A DNA stretch of 64,000 bases, taken from Nemertoderma westbladi (Eukaryota; Xenacoelomorpha; Nemertodermatida; Nemertodermatidae). A program made the position numbers and the translations under genes. The notes beneath the pieces were generated by a model, which did no database searches, had not been told where the DNA came from, and was given only the letters and a program-made list of their open reading frames with translations. Where the stretch lies: the NCBI GenBank assembly GCA_032718475.1, contig JAUCBJ010002864.1, positions 1 to 64,000 of the forward strand, read 5' to 3'. Shown here piece after piece: positions 45,234 through 57,951 of this stretch; position 1 is the first letter of the stretch, and each line of letters begins with the position of its first letter.

Positions 45234-46868
45234 TTAGGAACCGAGAGGTTCATTACTGTAAGAATTGTTGGCTGATTGATTGACTGGCTGGTTTAGGAAC
45301 CGAGAGGTTCATTACTGTAAGAATTGTTGGCTGATTGATTGACTGGCTGGTTAATCTATAGCCAAAACTACTCTAACGATTTTGATGAAATTTTCACAGC
45401 GGCTGGATACCGCGATTCTAAGGTCCCTGGTATGTTCCGCTATTTCGTCCATGAGCCGTGGGCTCGAAAAATAGACATAAACGAAAAAACGGCATAGGCG
45501 CAATGGTAAAATAACACCAATGACAGCTGGTGTCCTGATGAAAAATGGTTTATGTAATGCATTTCTACACAAGGCTTAGTAATAAATCGATGAGGTTGCC
45601 AAGATTATTATACTTAGTACACCCATACTGTTTGTTTAGGCCCTGCACTCTCTGTCAAAGCAAATATTAACTGGTTGATTTAGTTTGTGGTTCTACACAG
45701 GCTTAGTATAAATCGATGAGGCTGCCAACTGCAATCTATTACCGCCTCAGCTGAATAACTCTTCCCCCTGCTGAATGACTATTAGGTATACAGTGTATCG
45801 GCTACATTAATGCCAACATTAATACTGTGGAGGCTGTATGCTTATAAGGTGGAATGTTTACTCAGCCTTATACTGATACTCTGTAAGGCTAAGACCAACA
45901 TTATTGCAAAATGTTTTATTGTTGGATTACTCTCTGTCAGTCTCCCCTTCAGAACATTGTATAGGGAATTTAGTTTAGTTTACTCTACTGTGCCATTCAG
46001 CTGAATGGATTTGAGCAATTGCCAAGTTACAGAGTTGGATCATTCTCTGACCATAGGCAAAGACATCAAATCTTTTTAAAAATATACTTTTTCCATGTTT
46101 TTTTTCTGACCAAAAATTTAAAAAAAAAATTTTTGTAGCCAGTACTGCCAATCGATTCGCCATCAAAAATAACGCAAAAAATTTTTTTTGCAAAATTTGA
46201 AATTACTGTAAATTTTTGGGGACTGGGGGGGGGGTCAATTTTTTTCGATCCGCTATAACTTCGGAACGCTTTGTCCAAATTCGATGGGGTTTTTATTTTT
46301 CAACTTAATTCGACGTCCTCTTTCAGCCTATTTTTCGAAACCCCAAACAGCACCGTTCAAAAATTAATTTTTTCTAGTTCTAGAATTTTACAAATTTCAA
46401 AAAAGTTGCAGGTATTTTATTAACGCCTTTACGGAATTTGATAGCGTTTTCGATTTTTATATTAAACGCAATATCCTGAATCTCACTAGCCTAGTTTCGC
46501 GTCACCAATGCCAAGACTTCATACTTTTAGAGGAAAATTTTTCTAGAATAATTTTTATTTAATTACATTTATCGCGATTTCTTATTACTGGTTGCACATG
46601 AATTGATGGAGTTTTCAATTTATTAACTAAACACGATATCGCGCATCGCACTAGCGTGGTTTCGAAATTCCAAAACGAGGTCTTCACTAGTTGCATGTCG
46701 TTTTTGTTCTAGAATTGAGCAACTTATAATAGATTGAATTTATTAATAATTATTGTATGAAATATGATTGTATTTTTACATAATGATTAGTTCTATACTA
46801 ATTCTCGTTGTCTCTTTTATTTAAAATAAAAAGTCGGTTCCTTATCGGGCCGCTAGGCCCGTCACTAG
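45234..46868 (+). mobile_element. Helentron-like unit 9 (A core, chimeric)
   Basis: The first 60 bp, hairpin plus tetranucleotide tract, are present twice (45234 and 45293). Between about 45685 and 45905 it carries unit-7-like sequence (gtggttctacacaggcttag ... aggctgtatgcttataaggt) and then returns to A core. Type-A 3' end. Confidence 0.78.
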
Positions 46869-47699
46869 TTAGGAACCGAGAGGTTCATTACTGTAAGAAT
46901 TGCTCGAGACTGGCTGACTGACTGACTAATCTACAGCCAAAACTACTCTAACGATTTTGATGAAATTTTCACAGCGGCTAGATACCGCGATTCTAAGGTC
47001 CCTGGAATGTTCCGCTATTTTGTCCATGAGCCGTGGGCTCGAAAAATAGACATAAACGAAAAAACGCCATAGGCGCAATGGTAAAAACACCAGCTGGCAC
47101 TCATGAAAAATGCATAGAGATGGCCTAGTAATGCTATTCTATAGGAATGGCCACCTAACAAGGAAATGCTTTCTCTGCCAAGTATTATCCTCACTCTACA
47201 ACTCAGACAGTAAGCAAACAAAAGCTGTGGGATTCTAATGTATTACATCATAAGCTGATTGCTCTCCCAATAGCCCTCACACACTCACTGAATCCAATGA
47301 AATCGAATATCTATTAGCTTAATGCGAATAGCTGGTAAGCTGAATGCCATTTTAGTTATTGTGTACTGTTGATAGCAGAGTTGACTGCTATGTTGTATGT
47401 ATTTAATTAAAATAATTTTCGTAGAGGGAAATTAATTTGGGATTACTTTCTATCAGATGTAAGCAAAGCTGTTCAATGGGGTGGGTCATGGGACCCAAAT
47501 ATAGTACATTATGCATGGCAAACATTAATAAAATCATTCAGTCAACCTGGAGGGTATTTGCTTAGTTAACTCTACTGTGCGAAAAACGAATTTATAATGT
47601 TACCCATACTTCAGGTGAATGAATTTTTAGATATTTGTACTGAAGGCAACGATTTCTGATATAATTAAAATACAAGACAGGGGCTTGTTTCGATATATG

Positions 47700-47940
47700 T
47701 AGTTGCGCCCTTCTAGCAGCACGTGAGATGATCAAATAATAGACACAATGTTTGACTTTGTCCCTTCGAGCAGCACGTGAGTTTTGCTTTGACCCTTCGA
47801 TATATGTATTTGCGCCCTTCGAGCAGCACGTGAATTACATCAAATAATAGACACATTTTTTGACTTTGTCCCTTCGAGCAGCACGTGAGTTTTGCTTTGA
47901 CCCTTCGATATATGTATTTGCGCCCTTCGAGCAGCACGGG
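47700..47940. repeat. Tandem cagcacgtgag block, unit 10
   Basis: Five copies with alternating spacers. The last is fused to cagcacggggagtcgactc, which marks a deletion that removed the left diverged part of the satellite. Confidence 0.85.
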
Positions 47941-48958
47941 GAGTCGACTCAGACCGAGCCAAGCCGAACCAAGCCGAGCCAAGCCGAGCCGAGCCGAGCC
48001 GAGCCGAGCCGAGCCGAGCCGAGCCGAGCCGAGCCGAGCCGAGCCGAGCCGAGCCGAGCCGAGCCGAGCCGAGCCGAGCCGAGCCGAGCCGAGCCGAGCC
48101 GAGCCGAGCCGAGCAGAGCCGAGCAGAGCCGAGCCGAGTCGAGCCGAGCCGAGCCGAGCCGAGCCGAGCCGAGCCGAGCCGAGCCGAGCCGAGCCGAGCC
48201 AAGCCGAGCTGAGCCGAGCAGGGCCCAGCCGGGCCAAGCCGAGCCGGGCCGAGCCGAGCCGAGCCGAGACGAGCCGAGCCGAGCCGAGCCGAGCCGAGCC
48301 GAGCCGAGCCGAGCCGAGCCGAGCCGAGCCGAGCCGAGCCGAACCGAACCGAACCGAGCCGAGCCGAGCCGAGCCGAGCAGGGCCCAGCCGGGCCAAGCC
48401 GAGCCAGGCCGAGCCGAGCCGAGCCGAGCCGAGCCGAGCCGAGCCGAGCCGAGCCGAGCCGAGCCGAGCCGAGTCGAGCCGAGCCGTGTCGACCGTGTCA
48501 TGCCAAATTGAGCCCGGATTGAGCCCAATCAAGCTGAGTCGAGCCCAATCGAGCCGAGTCGAGCCAGACTGAGCCTAGTCAAGCCCAAATCGAATTGAGT
48601 CGAGCCCAATCGAGCCGGGTCGAGCCCAATCAAGCCTAGTCGAGCCCAATTGAGCCGGACCGAGCCAAGTCGAGCCCAATCGAGCCAGACTGAGCCAAGT
48701 TGAGCCAAATCGATCCGAGTCAAGCCCAATCAATCCCAATTGAGCCGATTCGAGCCGAGTCGAGCAGATTGAGCTGAATCGAGCCCAATTGAGCCAAGTC
48801 GAGCTGGACCGAGCCGAGTCGAACCCAATCGAGCTGATTGAGCCGAATCAAGCTGAGTCGAGTCAGATCGAGCCGAGCCAAGCCTAATCGAGCCAAACCG
48901 AGCCGATCAAGCCAAGTCGAACTAAATCGTGCCCAATCGTGCAAGACCGAGCCGAGCT
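47941..48958. repeat. GAGCC satellite, unit 10 (pure core 47984-48480)
   Basis: About a hundred nearly pure GAGCC units with a few higher-order variants (gagcagggcccagccgggcc occurs twice), then about 480 bp of diverged repeats like those in unit 8. Open frames of 200-270 codons on both strands arise because a 5-bp unit without stop words is open in all frames. Confidence 0.93.
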
Positions 48959-49021
48959 CGTTGTCTCTTTTATTTGAAATAAAAAGTTGGTTCCTTATCG
49001 GGCCGCTAGGCCCGTCACTAG

Positions 49022-50502
49022 TTAGGAACCGAGAGGTTCATTACTGTAAGAATTGCTCGTGGCTGGCTGGCTGACTGGCTAATCTACAGCCAAAACTACT
49101 CTAACGATTTTGATGAAATTTTCACAGCGGCTGGCTGACCGGATTCTAAGGTCCCTGGCATGATCGGCTACTCCGTCCATAGCCTCTGGGCTCGAAAAAT
49201 AGACATAAACGAAAAAACGCCATAGGCGCAATGGTAAAATAACACCAATGACAGCTGGTGTCCTCATGAAAAATGGCTTATGTAATGCATTTCTACACAA
49301 GGCTTAGTATAAATCGATGAGGTTGCCAAGATTATTGTACTCAGTACACCCATACTGTTTGTTTAGGCCCTAGGACACTCTGTCAAAGCAAATATTAACT
49401 GGTTGGTTTAGTTTGAATCTTTGCCTCAGCTGAATTACTCTTCCCAATGCATTCTATGCGAATATCTCCCTCTGCTAATGTAAGCTGAATGACTTTAGTA
49501 CACAGTGTGTTGGCTACATTAATGCCAACATTATTGCAAAATGTTTTATTGTTGGATTACTCTCTGTCAGTCTCCCCTTCAGAACATTGTATAGGGAATT
49601 TACTTTAGTTTACTCTACTGTGCCATTCAGCTGAATGGATTTGAGCGATTGCCAAGTTACAGAGTTGGATCATTCTCTGACCATAGGCAAAGACATCAAA
49701 TCTTTTTAAGAATATACTTTTTCCATGTTTTTTTTTCTGACCAAAAATTTCAAAAAAATTTTTCGTAGCCAGTACTGCCAATCGATTCGCCATCAAAAAT
49801 AACGCAAAAAATTTTTTTTGCAAAATTTTAAATTACTGTAAATTTTTGGCGACTGGGGGGGGGGGTCAATTTTTTTCGATCCGCTATAACTCCGGAACGC
49901 TTTGTCCAAATTCGATGGGGTTTTCATTTTTCAACTTAATTCGATGTCCTCTTTCAGCCTATCCATGTTTCGAAACCCCAAACAGCGCCGTTCAAAAATT
50001 ATTTTTTTCTAGTTCTAGAATTTTACAAATTTCAAAAAAGTTGCAGTATTTTATTAACGCCTTTACGGAATTCGATAGCGTTTTCGATTTTTATATTAAA
50101 CGCAATATCCTGAATCTCACTAGCCTAGTTTCGCGTCACCAATGCCAAGACTTCATACTTTTTGAGGAAAATTTTTCTAGAATAATTTTTATTTAATTAC
50201 ATTTATCGCGATTTCTTATTACTGGTTGCACATGAATTGATGGAGTTTTCAATTTATTAACTAAACACGATATCGCGCATCGCACCAGCGTGGTTTCGAA
50301 ATTCCAAAACGAGGTCTTCACTAGTTGCAGGTCGATTTTGTTCTAGAATTGAGCAACTAATAATAGATCGAATTTATTAATAATTATTGTATGAAATATG
50401 ATTGTATTTTTACATAATTATTAGTTCTATACTAATTCTCGTTGTCTCTTTTATTTAAAATAAAAAGTCGGTTCCTTATCGGGCCGCTAGGCCCGTCACT
50501 AG
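49022..50502 (+). mobile_element. Helentron-like unit 11 (A core)
   Basis: Complete type-A ends, about 1.48 kb. The G-run in the core has 11 G. A 5' variant reads ggctggctgaccggattcta where others have ggctagataccgcgattcta. Confidence 0.82.
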
Positions 50503-51352
50503 TTAGGAACCGAGAGGTTCATTACTGTAAGAATTGCTCGCTGATGACTGGCTGGCTGGCTGGCTGGCTGACTGACTGATCTACAGCCAAAACTACTCTA
50601 ACGATTTTGATGAAATTTTCACAGCGGCTAGATACCGCGATTCTAAGGTCCCTGGTATGTTCCGCTATTTCGTCCATGAGCCGTGGGCTCGAAAAATAGA
50701 CATAAACGAAAAAACGCCATAGGCGCAATGATAAAAACACCAGCTGGCACTCATGAAAAATGCATAGAGATGGCCTAGTAATGCTATTCTATAGGAATGG
50801 CCACCTAACAAGGAAATGCTTTCTCTGCCAAGTATTATCCTCACTCTACAACTCAGACAGTAAGCAAACAAAAGCTGTGGGATTCTAATGTATTACATCA
50901 TAAGCTGATTGCTCTCCCAATAGCCCTCACACACTCACTGAATCCAATGAAATCGAATATCTATTAGCTTAATGCGAATAGCTGGTAAGCTGAATGCCAT
51001 TTTAGTTATTGTGTACTGTTGATAGCAGAGTTGACTGCTATGTTGTATGTATTTAATTAAAATAATTTTCGTAGAGGGAAGTTAATTTGGGATTACTTTC
51101 TATCAGATGTAAGCAAAGCTGTTCAATGGGGTGGGTCATGGGACCCAAATATAGTACATTATGCATGGCAAACATTAATAAAATCATTCAGTCAACCTGG
51201 AGGGTATTTGCTTAGTTAACTCTACTGTGCGAAAAACGAATTTATAATGTTACCCATACTTCAGGTGAATGAATTTTTAGATATTTGTACTGAAGGCAAC
51301 GATTTCTGATATAATTAAAATACAAGACAGGGGCTTGTTTCGATATATGTAG

Positions 51353-51590
51353 TTGCGCCCTTCTAGCAGCACGTGAGATGATCAAATAATAGACACAATG
51401 TTTGACTTTGTCCCTTCGAGCAGCACGTGAGTTTTGCTTTGACCCTTCGATATATGTATTTGCGCCCTTCGAGCAGCACGTGAATTACATCAAATAATAG
51501 ACACATTGTTTGACTTTGTCCCTTCGAGCAGCACGTGAGTTTTGCTTTGACCCTTCGATATATGTATTTGCGCCCTTCGAGCAGCACGGG
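51353..51590. repeat. Tandem cagcacgtgag block, unit 12
   Basis: Nearly identical to the block of unit 10, including the gcccttctagcagcacgtga variant at its left edge. Confidence 0.85.
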
Positions 51591-52190
51591 GAGTCGACTC
51601 AGACCGAGCCAAGCCGAGCCAAGCCGAGCCGAGCCGAGCCGAGCCGAGCCGAGCCGAGCCGAGCCGAGCCGAGCCGAGCCGAGCCGAGCCGAGCCGAGCC
51701 GAGCCGAGCCGAGCCGAGCCGAGCCGAGCCGAGCCGAGCCGAGCCGAGCCGAGCCGAGCCGAGCCGAGCCGAGCCGAGCCGAGCCGAGCCGAGCCGAGCC
51801 GAGCCGAGCCGAGCCACGAGCCGAGCCGAGCCGAGCCGAGCCGAGCCGTGCCGAGCCGAGCCGAGCCGAGCCGAGCCGAACCGAGCCGAGCCGAGCCGAG
51901 CCAGGCCGAGCCGAGCCGAGCCGAGCAAAGCCGAGCCGAGCCGAGCCGAGCCGAGCCGAGCCGAGCCGAGCCGAGCCGAGCCGAGCCGAGCCGAGCCGAG
52001 CCGAGCCGAGCCGAGCCGAGCCGAGCCGAGCCGAGCCGAGCCGAGCCGAGCCGAGCCGAGCCGAGCCGAGCCGAGCCGAGCCGAGCCGAGCCGAGCCGAG
52101 CTGAGCCGAGCCGAGCCCAATCGAGCCAAACCGAGCCGATCAAGCCAAGTCGAACTTAATCGTGCCCAATCGTGCAAGACCGAGCCGAGC
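51591..52190. repeat. GAGCC satellite, unit 12
   Basis: Almost entirely pure GAGCC, with scattered variants (gccacgagcc, gccgtgccg). It ends in the common aagtcgaacttaatcgtgcc segment. Confidence 0.93.
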
Positions 52191-52254
52191 TCGTTGTCTC
52201 TTTTATTTGAAATAAAAAGTCGGTTCCTTATCGGGCCGCTAGGCCCGTCACTAG

Positions 52255-53738
52255 TTAGGAACCGAGAGGTTCATTACTGTAAGAATTGTTAGCTGACTGG
52301 CTGGCTGACTGGCTGATCTACAGCCAAAACTACTCTAACGATTTTGATGAAATTTTCGCAGCATCTAGATACCGCGATTCTAAGGTCCCTGGCATGATAG
52401 GCTACTCCGTCCATGAGCCTCTGGGCTCGAAAAATAGACATAAACGAAAAAACGCCATAGGCGCAATGGTAAAATAACACCAATAACAGCTGGTGTCGTG
52501 ATGAAAAATGGCTTATGTAATGGATTTCTACACAAGGCTTAGTATAAATCGATGAGGTTGCCAAGATTATTGTACTTAGTACACCCATACTGTTTGTTTA
52601 GGCCCTAGGACACTCTGTCAAAGCAAATATTAACTGGTTGGTTTAGTTTGAAATCTATTATCGCCTCAGCTGAATTACTCTTCCCAATGCATTCTATGAG
52701 AATATCTCACTCTGCTAATGTAAGCTGAATGACTTTAAGTACACAGTGTGTTGGCTACATTAATGCCAACATTATTGCAAAATGTTTTATTGTTGGATTA
52801 CTCTGTCAGTCTCCCCTTCAGAACATTGTATAGGGAATTTACTTTAGTTTACTCTACTGTGCCATTCAGCTGAATGGATTTGAGCGATTGCCAAGTTACA
52901 GAGTTGGATCATTCTCTGACCATAGGCAAAGACATCAAATCTTTTTAATGTTTTCCATGTTTTTTTTTCTGACCAAAAATTTCAAAAAAAATTTTTCGTA
53001 GCCAGTACTGCCAATCGATTCGCCATCAAAAATAACGCAAAAAATTTTTTTTGCAAAATTTTAAATTACTGTAAATTTTTGGCGACTGGGGGGGGGGGGG
53101 GTCAATTTTTTTCGATCCGCTATAACTCCGGAACGCTTTGTCCAAATTCGATGGGGTTTTCATTTTTCAACTTAATTCGATGTCCTCTTTCAGCCTATCC
53201 ATGTTTCGAAACCCCAAACAGCGCCGTTCAAAAATTAATTTTTTCTAGTTCTAGAATTTTACAAATTTCAAAAAAGTTGCAGTATTTTATTAACGCCTTT
53301 ACGGAATTCGATAGCGTTTTCGATTTTTATATTAAACGCAATATCCTGAATCTCCCTAGCCTAGTTTCGCGTCACCAATGCCAAGACTTCATACTTTTTG
53401 AGGAAAATTTTTCAAGAATAATTTTTATTTAATTACATTTATCGCGATTTCTTATTACTGGTTGCACATGAATTGATGGAGTTTTCAATTTATTAACTAA
53501 ACACGATATCGCGCATCGCACCAGTGAGGTTTCGGAATTCCAAAACGAGGTCTTCACTGGTTACAGGTCGATTATGTTCTAGAATTGAGCAACTAATAAT
53601 AGATCGAATTTATTAATAATTATTGTATGAAATATGATTGTATTTTTACATAATTATTAGTTCTATGCTAATTCTCGTTGTCTCTTTTATTTAAAATAAA
53701 AAGTCGGTTCCTTATCGGGCCGCTAGGCCCGTCACTAG
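52255..53738 (+). mobile_element. Helentron-like unit 13 (A core)
   Basis: Complete type-A ends. It has the longest core G-run (14 G, near 53088-53101). Confidence 0.82.
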
Positions 53739-55075
53739 TTAGGAACCGAGAGGTTCATTACTGTAAGAATTGTTGGTGGCTGGCTGACTGGCTGGCTGAC
53801 TGACTGATCTACAGCCAAAACTGCTCTAACGATTTTGATGAAATTTTCACAGCATCTAGATACCGCGATTATAAGGTCCCTGGTATGTTGCGCTATTTCG
53901 TCCATGAGCCGTGGGCTCGAAAAATAGACATAAACGAAAAAACGCCATAGGCGCAATGGTAAAATAACACCAATAACAGCTGGTGTCGTGATGAAAAATG
54001 GCTTATGTAATGCATTTCTACAGAAGGCTTATTAATAAATCGATGAGGTTGCCAAGATTATTATACTCAGTACACCCATACTGTTTGTATAGGCCACCAC
54101 TCTCTGTCAAAGCAAACATTATTAACTGGTTGGTTTAGTTTGAAATCTAATATCGCCTCAGCTGAATTACTCTTCCCAATGCCATCTATGGGAATATCTC
54201 ACTCTGCTAATGTAAGCTGAATGACTGTTACGTACACAGTGAGTTGGCTACATTAATGCCAACATTATTGCAAAATGTTTTATTGTTGGATTACTCTGTC
54301 AGTCACCCCTTCAGAACCAAAAATTTCAAAAAAAAATTTTTCGTAGCCAGTACTGCCAATCGATTCGCCATCAAAAATAACGCAAAAAATTTTTTTTGCA
54401 AAATTTTAAATTACTGTAAATTTTTGCCGACTGGGGGGGGTCAATTTTTTTCGATCCGCTATAACTCCGGAACGCTTTGTCCAAATTCGATGGGGTTTTC
54501 ATTTTTCAACTTAATTTGATGTCCTCTTTCAGCCTATCCATGTTTCCAAACCCCAAACAGCGCCGTTCAAAAATTAATTTTTTCCAGTTCTAGAATTTTA
54601 CAAATTTCAAAAAAGTTGCAGTATTTTATTAACCCCTTTACGGAATTCGATAGCGTTTTCGATTTTTATATTAAACGCAATATCCTGAATCTCACTAGCC
54701 TAGTTTCGCGTCACCAACGCCAAGACTTCATACTTTTTGAGGAAAATCTTTCTAGAATAATTTTTATTTAATTACATTTATCGCGATTTCTTATTACTGG
54801 TTGCACATGAACTGATGGAGTTTTCAATTTATTAACTAAACACGATATCGCGCATCGCACCAGAGTGGTTTCGAAATTCCAAAACGAGGTCTTCACTAGT
54901 TGCAGGTCAATTTTGTTCTAGAATTGAGTAACTAATAATAGATCGAATTTATTTAATTATTGTATGAAATAAGATTGTATTTTTACATAATTATTAGTTC
55001 TATAATAATTCTCGTTGTCTCTTTTATTTGAAATAAAAAGTCGGTTCCTTATCGGGCCGCTAGGCCCGTCACTAG
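53739..55075 (+). mobile_element. Helentron-like unit 14 (A core with deletion)
   Basis: Type-A ends. About 140 bp are missing at 54317, where cccttcagaac joins directly to caaaaatttc. Confidence 0.8.
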
Positions 55076-55113
55076 TTAGGAACCGAGAGGTTCATTACTG
55101 TAAGAATTGCTCG

Positions 55114-55144
<31 letters not shown>

Positions 55145-55899
55145 TCTACAGCCAAAACTACTCTAACGATTTTGATGAAATTTTCACAGCGGCTAGATAC
55201 CGCGATTCTAAGGTCCCTGGTATGTTCCGCTATTCCGTCCATAGCCTCTGGGCTCGAAAAATAGACGTAAACGAAAAAACGCCATAGGCGCAATGATAAA
55301 AACACCAGCTGGCACTCATGAAAAATGGATAGAGATAGCCTAGTAATACTATTCTATAGGAATGGCCACCTAACAAGGAAATGCTTTCTTTGCCAAGTAT
55401 TATCCTCACTCTACAACTCAGACAGTAAGCAAACAAAAGCCGTGGGATTCTAATGTATTACATCATAAGCTGATTGCTCTCCCAATAGCCCTCACACACT
55501 CACTGAATCGAATGAAATCGTATATCTATTAGCTTAATGCGAATAGCTGGTAAGCTGAATGCCATTTTAGTTATTGTGTACTGTTGATTGCAGAGTTGAC
55601 TGCTATGTTGTATGTATTTAATTAAAATAATTTTCGTAGAGGGAAGTTAATTTGGGATTACTTTCTATCAGATGTAAGCAAAGCTGTTCAATGGGGTAGT
55701 ACATTATGCATGGCAAACATTAATAAAATCATTCAGTCAACCTGGAGGGTATTTGCTTAGTTAACTCTACTGTGCGAAAAACGAATTTATAATGTTACCC
55801 ATACTTCAGGTGAATGAATTTTTAGATATTTGTACTGAAGGCAAGGATTTCTGATATAATTAAAATACAAGACAGGGGCTTGTTTCGATATATGTAGTT

Positions 55900-56137
55900 G
55901 CGCCCTTCTAGCAGCACGTGAGATAATCAAATAATAGACACAATGTTTGACTTTGTCCCTTCGAGCAGCACGTGAGTTTTGCTTTGACCCTTCGATATAT
56001 ATGTATTTGCGCCCTTCGAGCAGCACGTGAATTACATCAAATAATAGACACATTGTTTGACTTTGTCCCTTCGAGCAGCACGTGAGTTTTGCTTTGACCC
56101 TTCGATATATGTATTTGCGCCCTTCGAGCAGCACGGG
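55900..56137. repeat. Tandem cagcacgtgag block, unit 15
   Basis: Same arrangement as in units 10 and 12, ending in cagcacggggagtcgactc. Confidence 0.85.
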
Positions 56138-56401
56138 GAGTCGACTCAGACCGAGCCGAGCCGAGCCGAGCCGAGCCGAGCCAAGCCAAGCCGAGCCGAG
56201 CCAAGCCGAGCCGAGCCGAGCCGAGCCGAGCCGAGCCGAGCCGAGCCGAGCCGAGCCGAGCCAAACCGAGCCGAGCAAAAACCGAGCCGAGCCAAGCCGA
56301 GCCGAGCCGAGCCGAGCCGAGCCGAGCCGAGCCGAGCCGAGCCGAGCCGATCAAGCCAAGTCGAACTTAATCGTGCCCAATCGTGCAAGACCGAGCCGAG
56401 C
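56138..56401. repeat. GAGCC satellite, unit 15
   Basis: Short, nearly pure block with two gagccaagcc variants and one gagcaaaaaccgag interruption. Confidence 0.92.
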
Positions 56402-56465
56402 TCGTTGTCTCATTTATTTGAAATAAAAAGTCGGTTCCTTATCGGGCCGCTAGGCCCGTCACTAG

Positions 56466-57951
56466 TTAGGAACCGAGAGGTTCATTACTGTAAGAATTGT
56501 TGGCTGATTGATTGACTGGCTGGTTAATCTATAGCCAAAACTACTCTAACGATTTTGATGAAATTTTCACAGCGGCTGGATACCGCGATTCTAAGGTCCC
56601 TGGTATGTTCCGCTATTTCGTCCATGAGCCGTGGGCTCGAAAAATAGACATAAACGAAAAAACACCATAGGCGCAATGGTAAAATATCACCAATAACAGC
56701 TGGTGTCGTGATGAAAAATGGCTTACGTAATGGATTTCTACACATGGCTTAGAATAAATCGATGAGGTTGCCAAGATTATTGTACTCAGTACACCCATAC
56801 TGTTTGTTTAGGCCCTAGGACACTCTGTCAAAGCAAATATTAACTGGTTGGTTTAGTTTGAAATCTATTATCGTCTCAGCTGAATTACTCTTCCCAATGC
56901 AGTCTATGGAAATATCTCACTCTGCTAATATAAGCTGAATGACTTACGTACACAGTGTGTTGGCTACATTAATGCCAACATTATTGCAAAATGTTTTATT
57001 GTTGGATTACTCTCTGTCAGTCTCCCCTTCAGAACATTGTACAGGGAATTTACTTTAGTTTACTCTACTGTGCCATTCAGCTGAATGGATTTGAGCGATT
57101 GCCAAGTTACAGAGTTGGATCATTCTCTGACCATAGGCAAAGACATGAAATCTTTTTAAAAATATACTTTTTCCATGTTTTTTTTTCTGACCAAAAATTT
57201 CAAAAAAAAAATTTTCGTAGCCAGTACTGCCAATCGATTCGCCATCAAAAATAACGCAAAAAATTTTTTTTGCAAAATTTTAAATTACTGTAAATTTTTG
57301 GCGACTGGGGGGGGTCAATTTTTTTCGATCCGCTATAACTCCGGAACGCTTTGTCCAAATTCGATGGGGTTTTCATTTTTCAACTTAATTCGATGTCCTC
57401 TTTCAGCCTATCCATGTTTCGAAACCTCAAACAGCGCCGTTCAAAAATTAATTTTTTCTAGTTCTAGAATTTTACAAATTTCAAAAAAGTTGCAGTATTT
57501 TATTAATGCCTTTACGGAATTCGATAGCGTTTTCGATTTTTATATTAAACGCAATATCCTGAATCTCACTAGCCTAGTTTCGCGTCACCAACGCCAAGAC
57601 TTCATACTTTTTGAGGAAAATTTTTCTAGATTAATTTTTATTTAATTACATTTATCGCGATTTCTTATTACTGGTTGCACATGAACTGATGGAGTTTTCA
57701 ATTTATTAACTAAACACGATATCGCGCATCGCACCAGCGTAGTTTCGAAATTCCAAAACGAGGTCTTCACTAGTTGCAGGTCGATTTTGTTCTAGAATTG
57801 AGCAACTAATAATAGATCAAATTTATTAATAATTATTGTATGAAATATGATTGTATTTTTACATAATTATTAGTTCTATACTAATTCTCGTTGTCTCTTT
57901 TAATTAAAATAAAAAGTCGGTTCCTTATCGGGCCGCTAGGCCCGTCACTAG
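56466..57951 (+). mobile_element. Helentron-like unit 16 (A core)
   Basis: Complete type-A ends, about 1.49 kb. The 5' tract ttggctgattgattgactgg is shared with unit 9. Confidence 0.82.

Larger units (their letters stand above)
46869..49021 (+). mobile_element. Helentron-like unit 10 (L core)
   Basis: Complete type-A ends. The L core has a large pure GAGCC block followed by the diverged part. It has one substitution in the subterminal motif (aagttggttcc instead of aagtcggttcc). Confidence 0.8.
50503..52254 (+). mobile_element. Helentron-like unit 12 (L core)
   Basis: Complete type-A ends. The L core is very close to unit 10, but the diverged right part of the satellite is missing. Confidence 0.82.
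55076..56465 (+). mobile_element. Helentron-like unit 15 (L core, short satellite)
   Basis: Type-A ends. The L core has about 20 bp missing near 55697 and only about 260 bp of GAGCC repeats. Confidence 0.8.

Noticed and set aside
47713-48532. Long overlapping ORFs (up to about 270 codons) rich in EPSRA or ARLGS on both strands
   Set aside because: They come from the GAGCC repeat: a 5-bp unit with no stop words is open in all frames. The same occurs at 51490-52292, 56037-56515 and 62987-63971.
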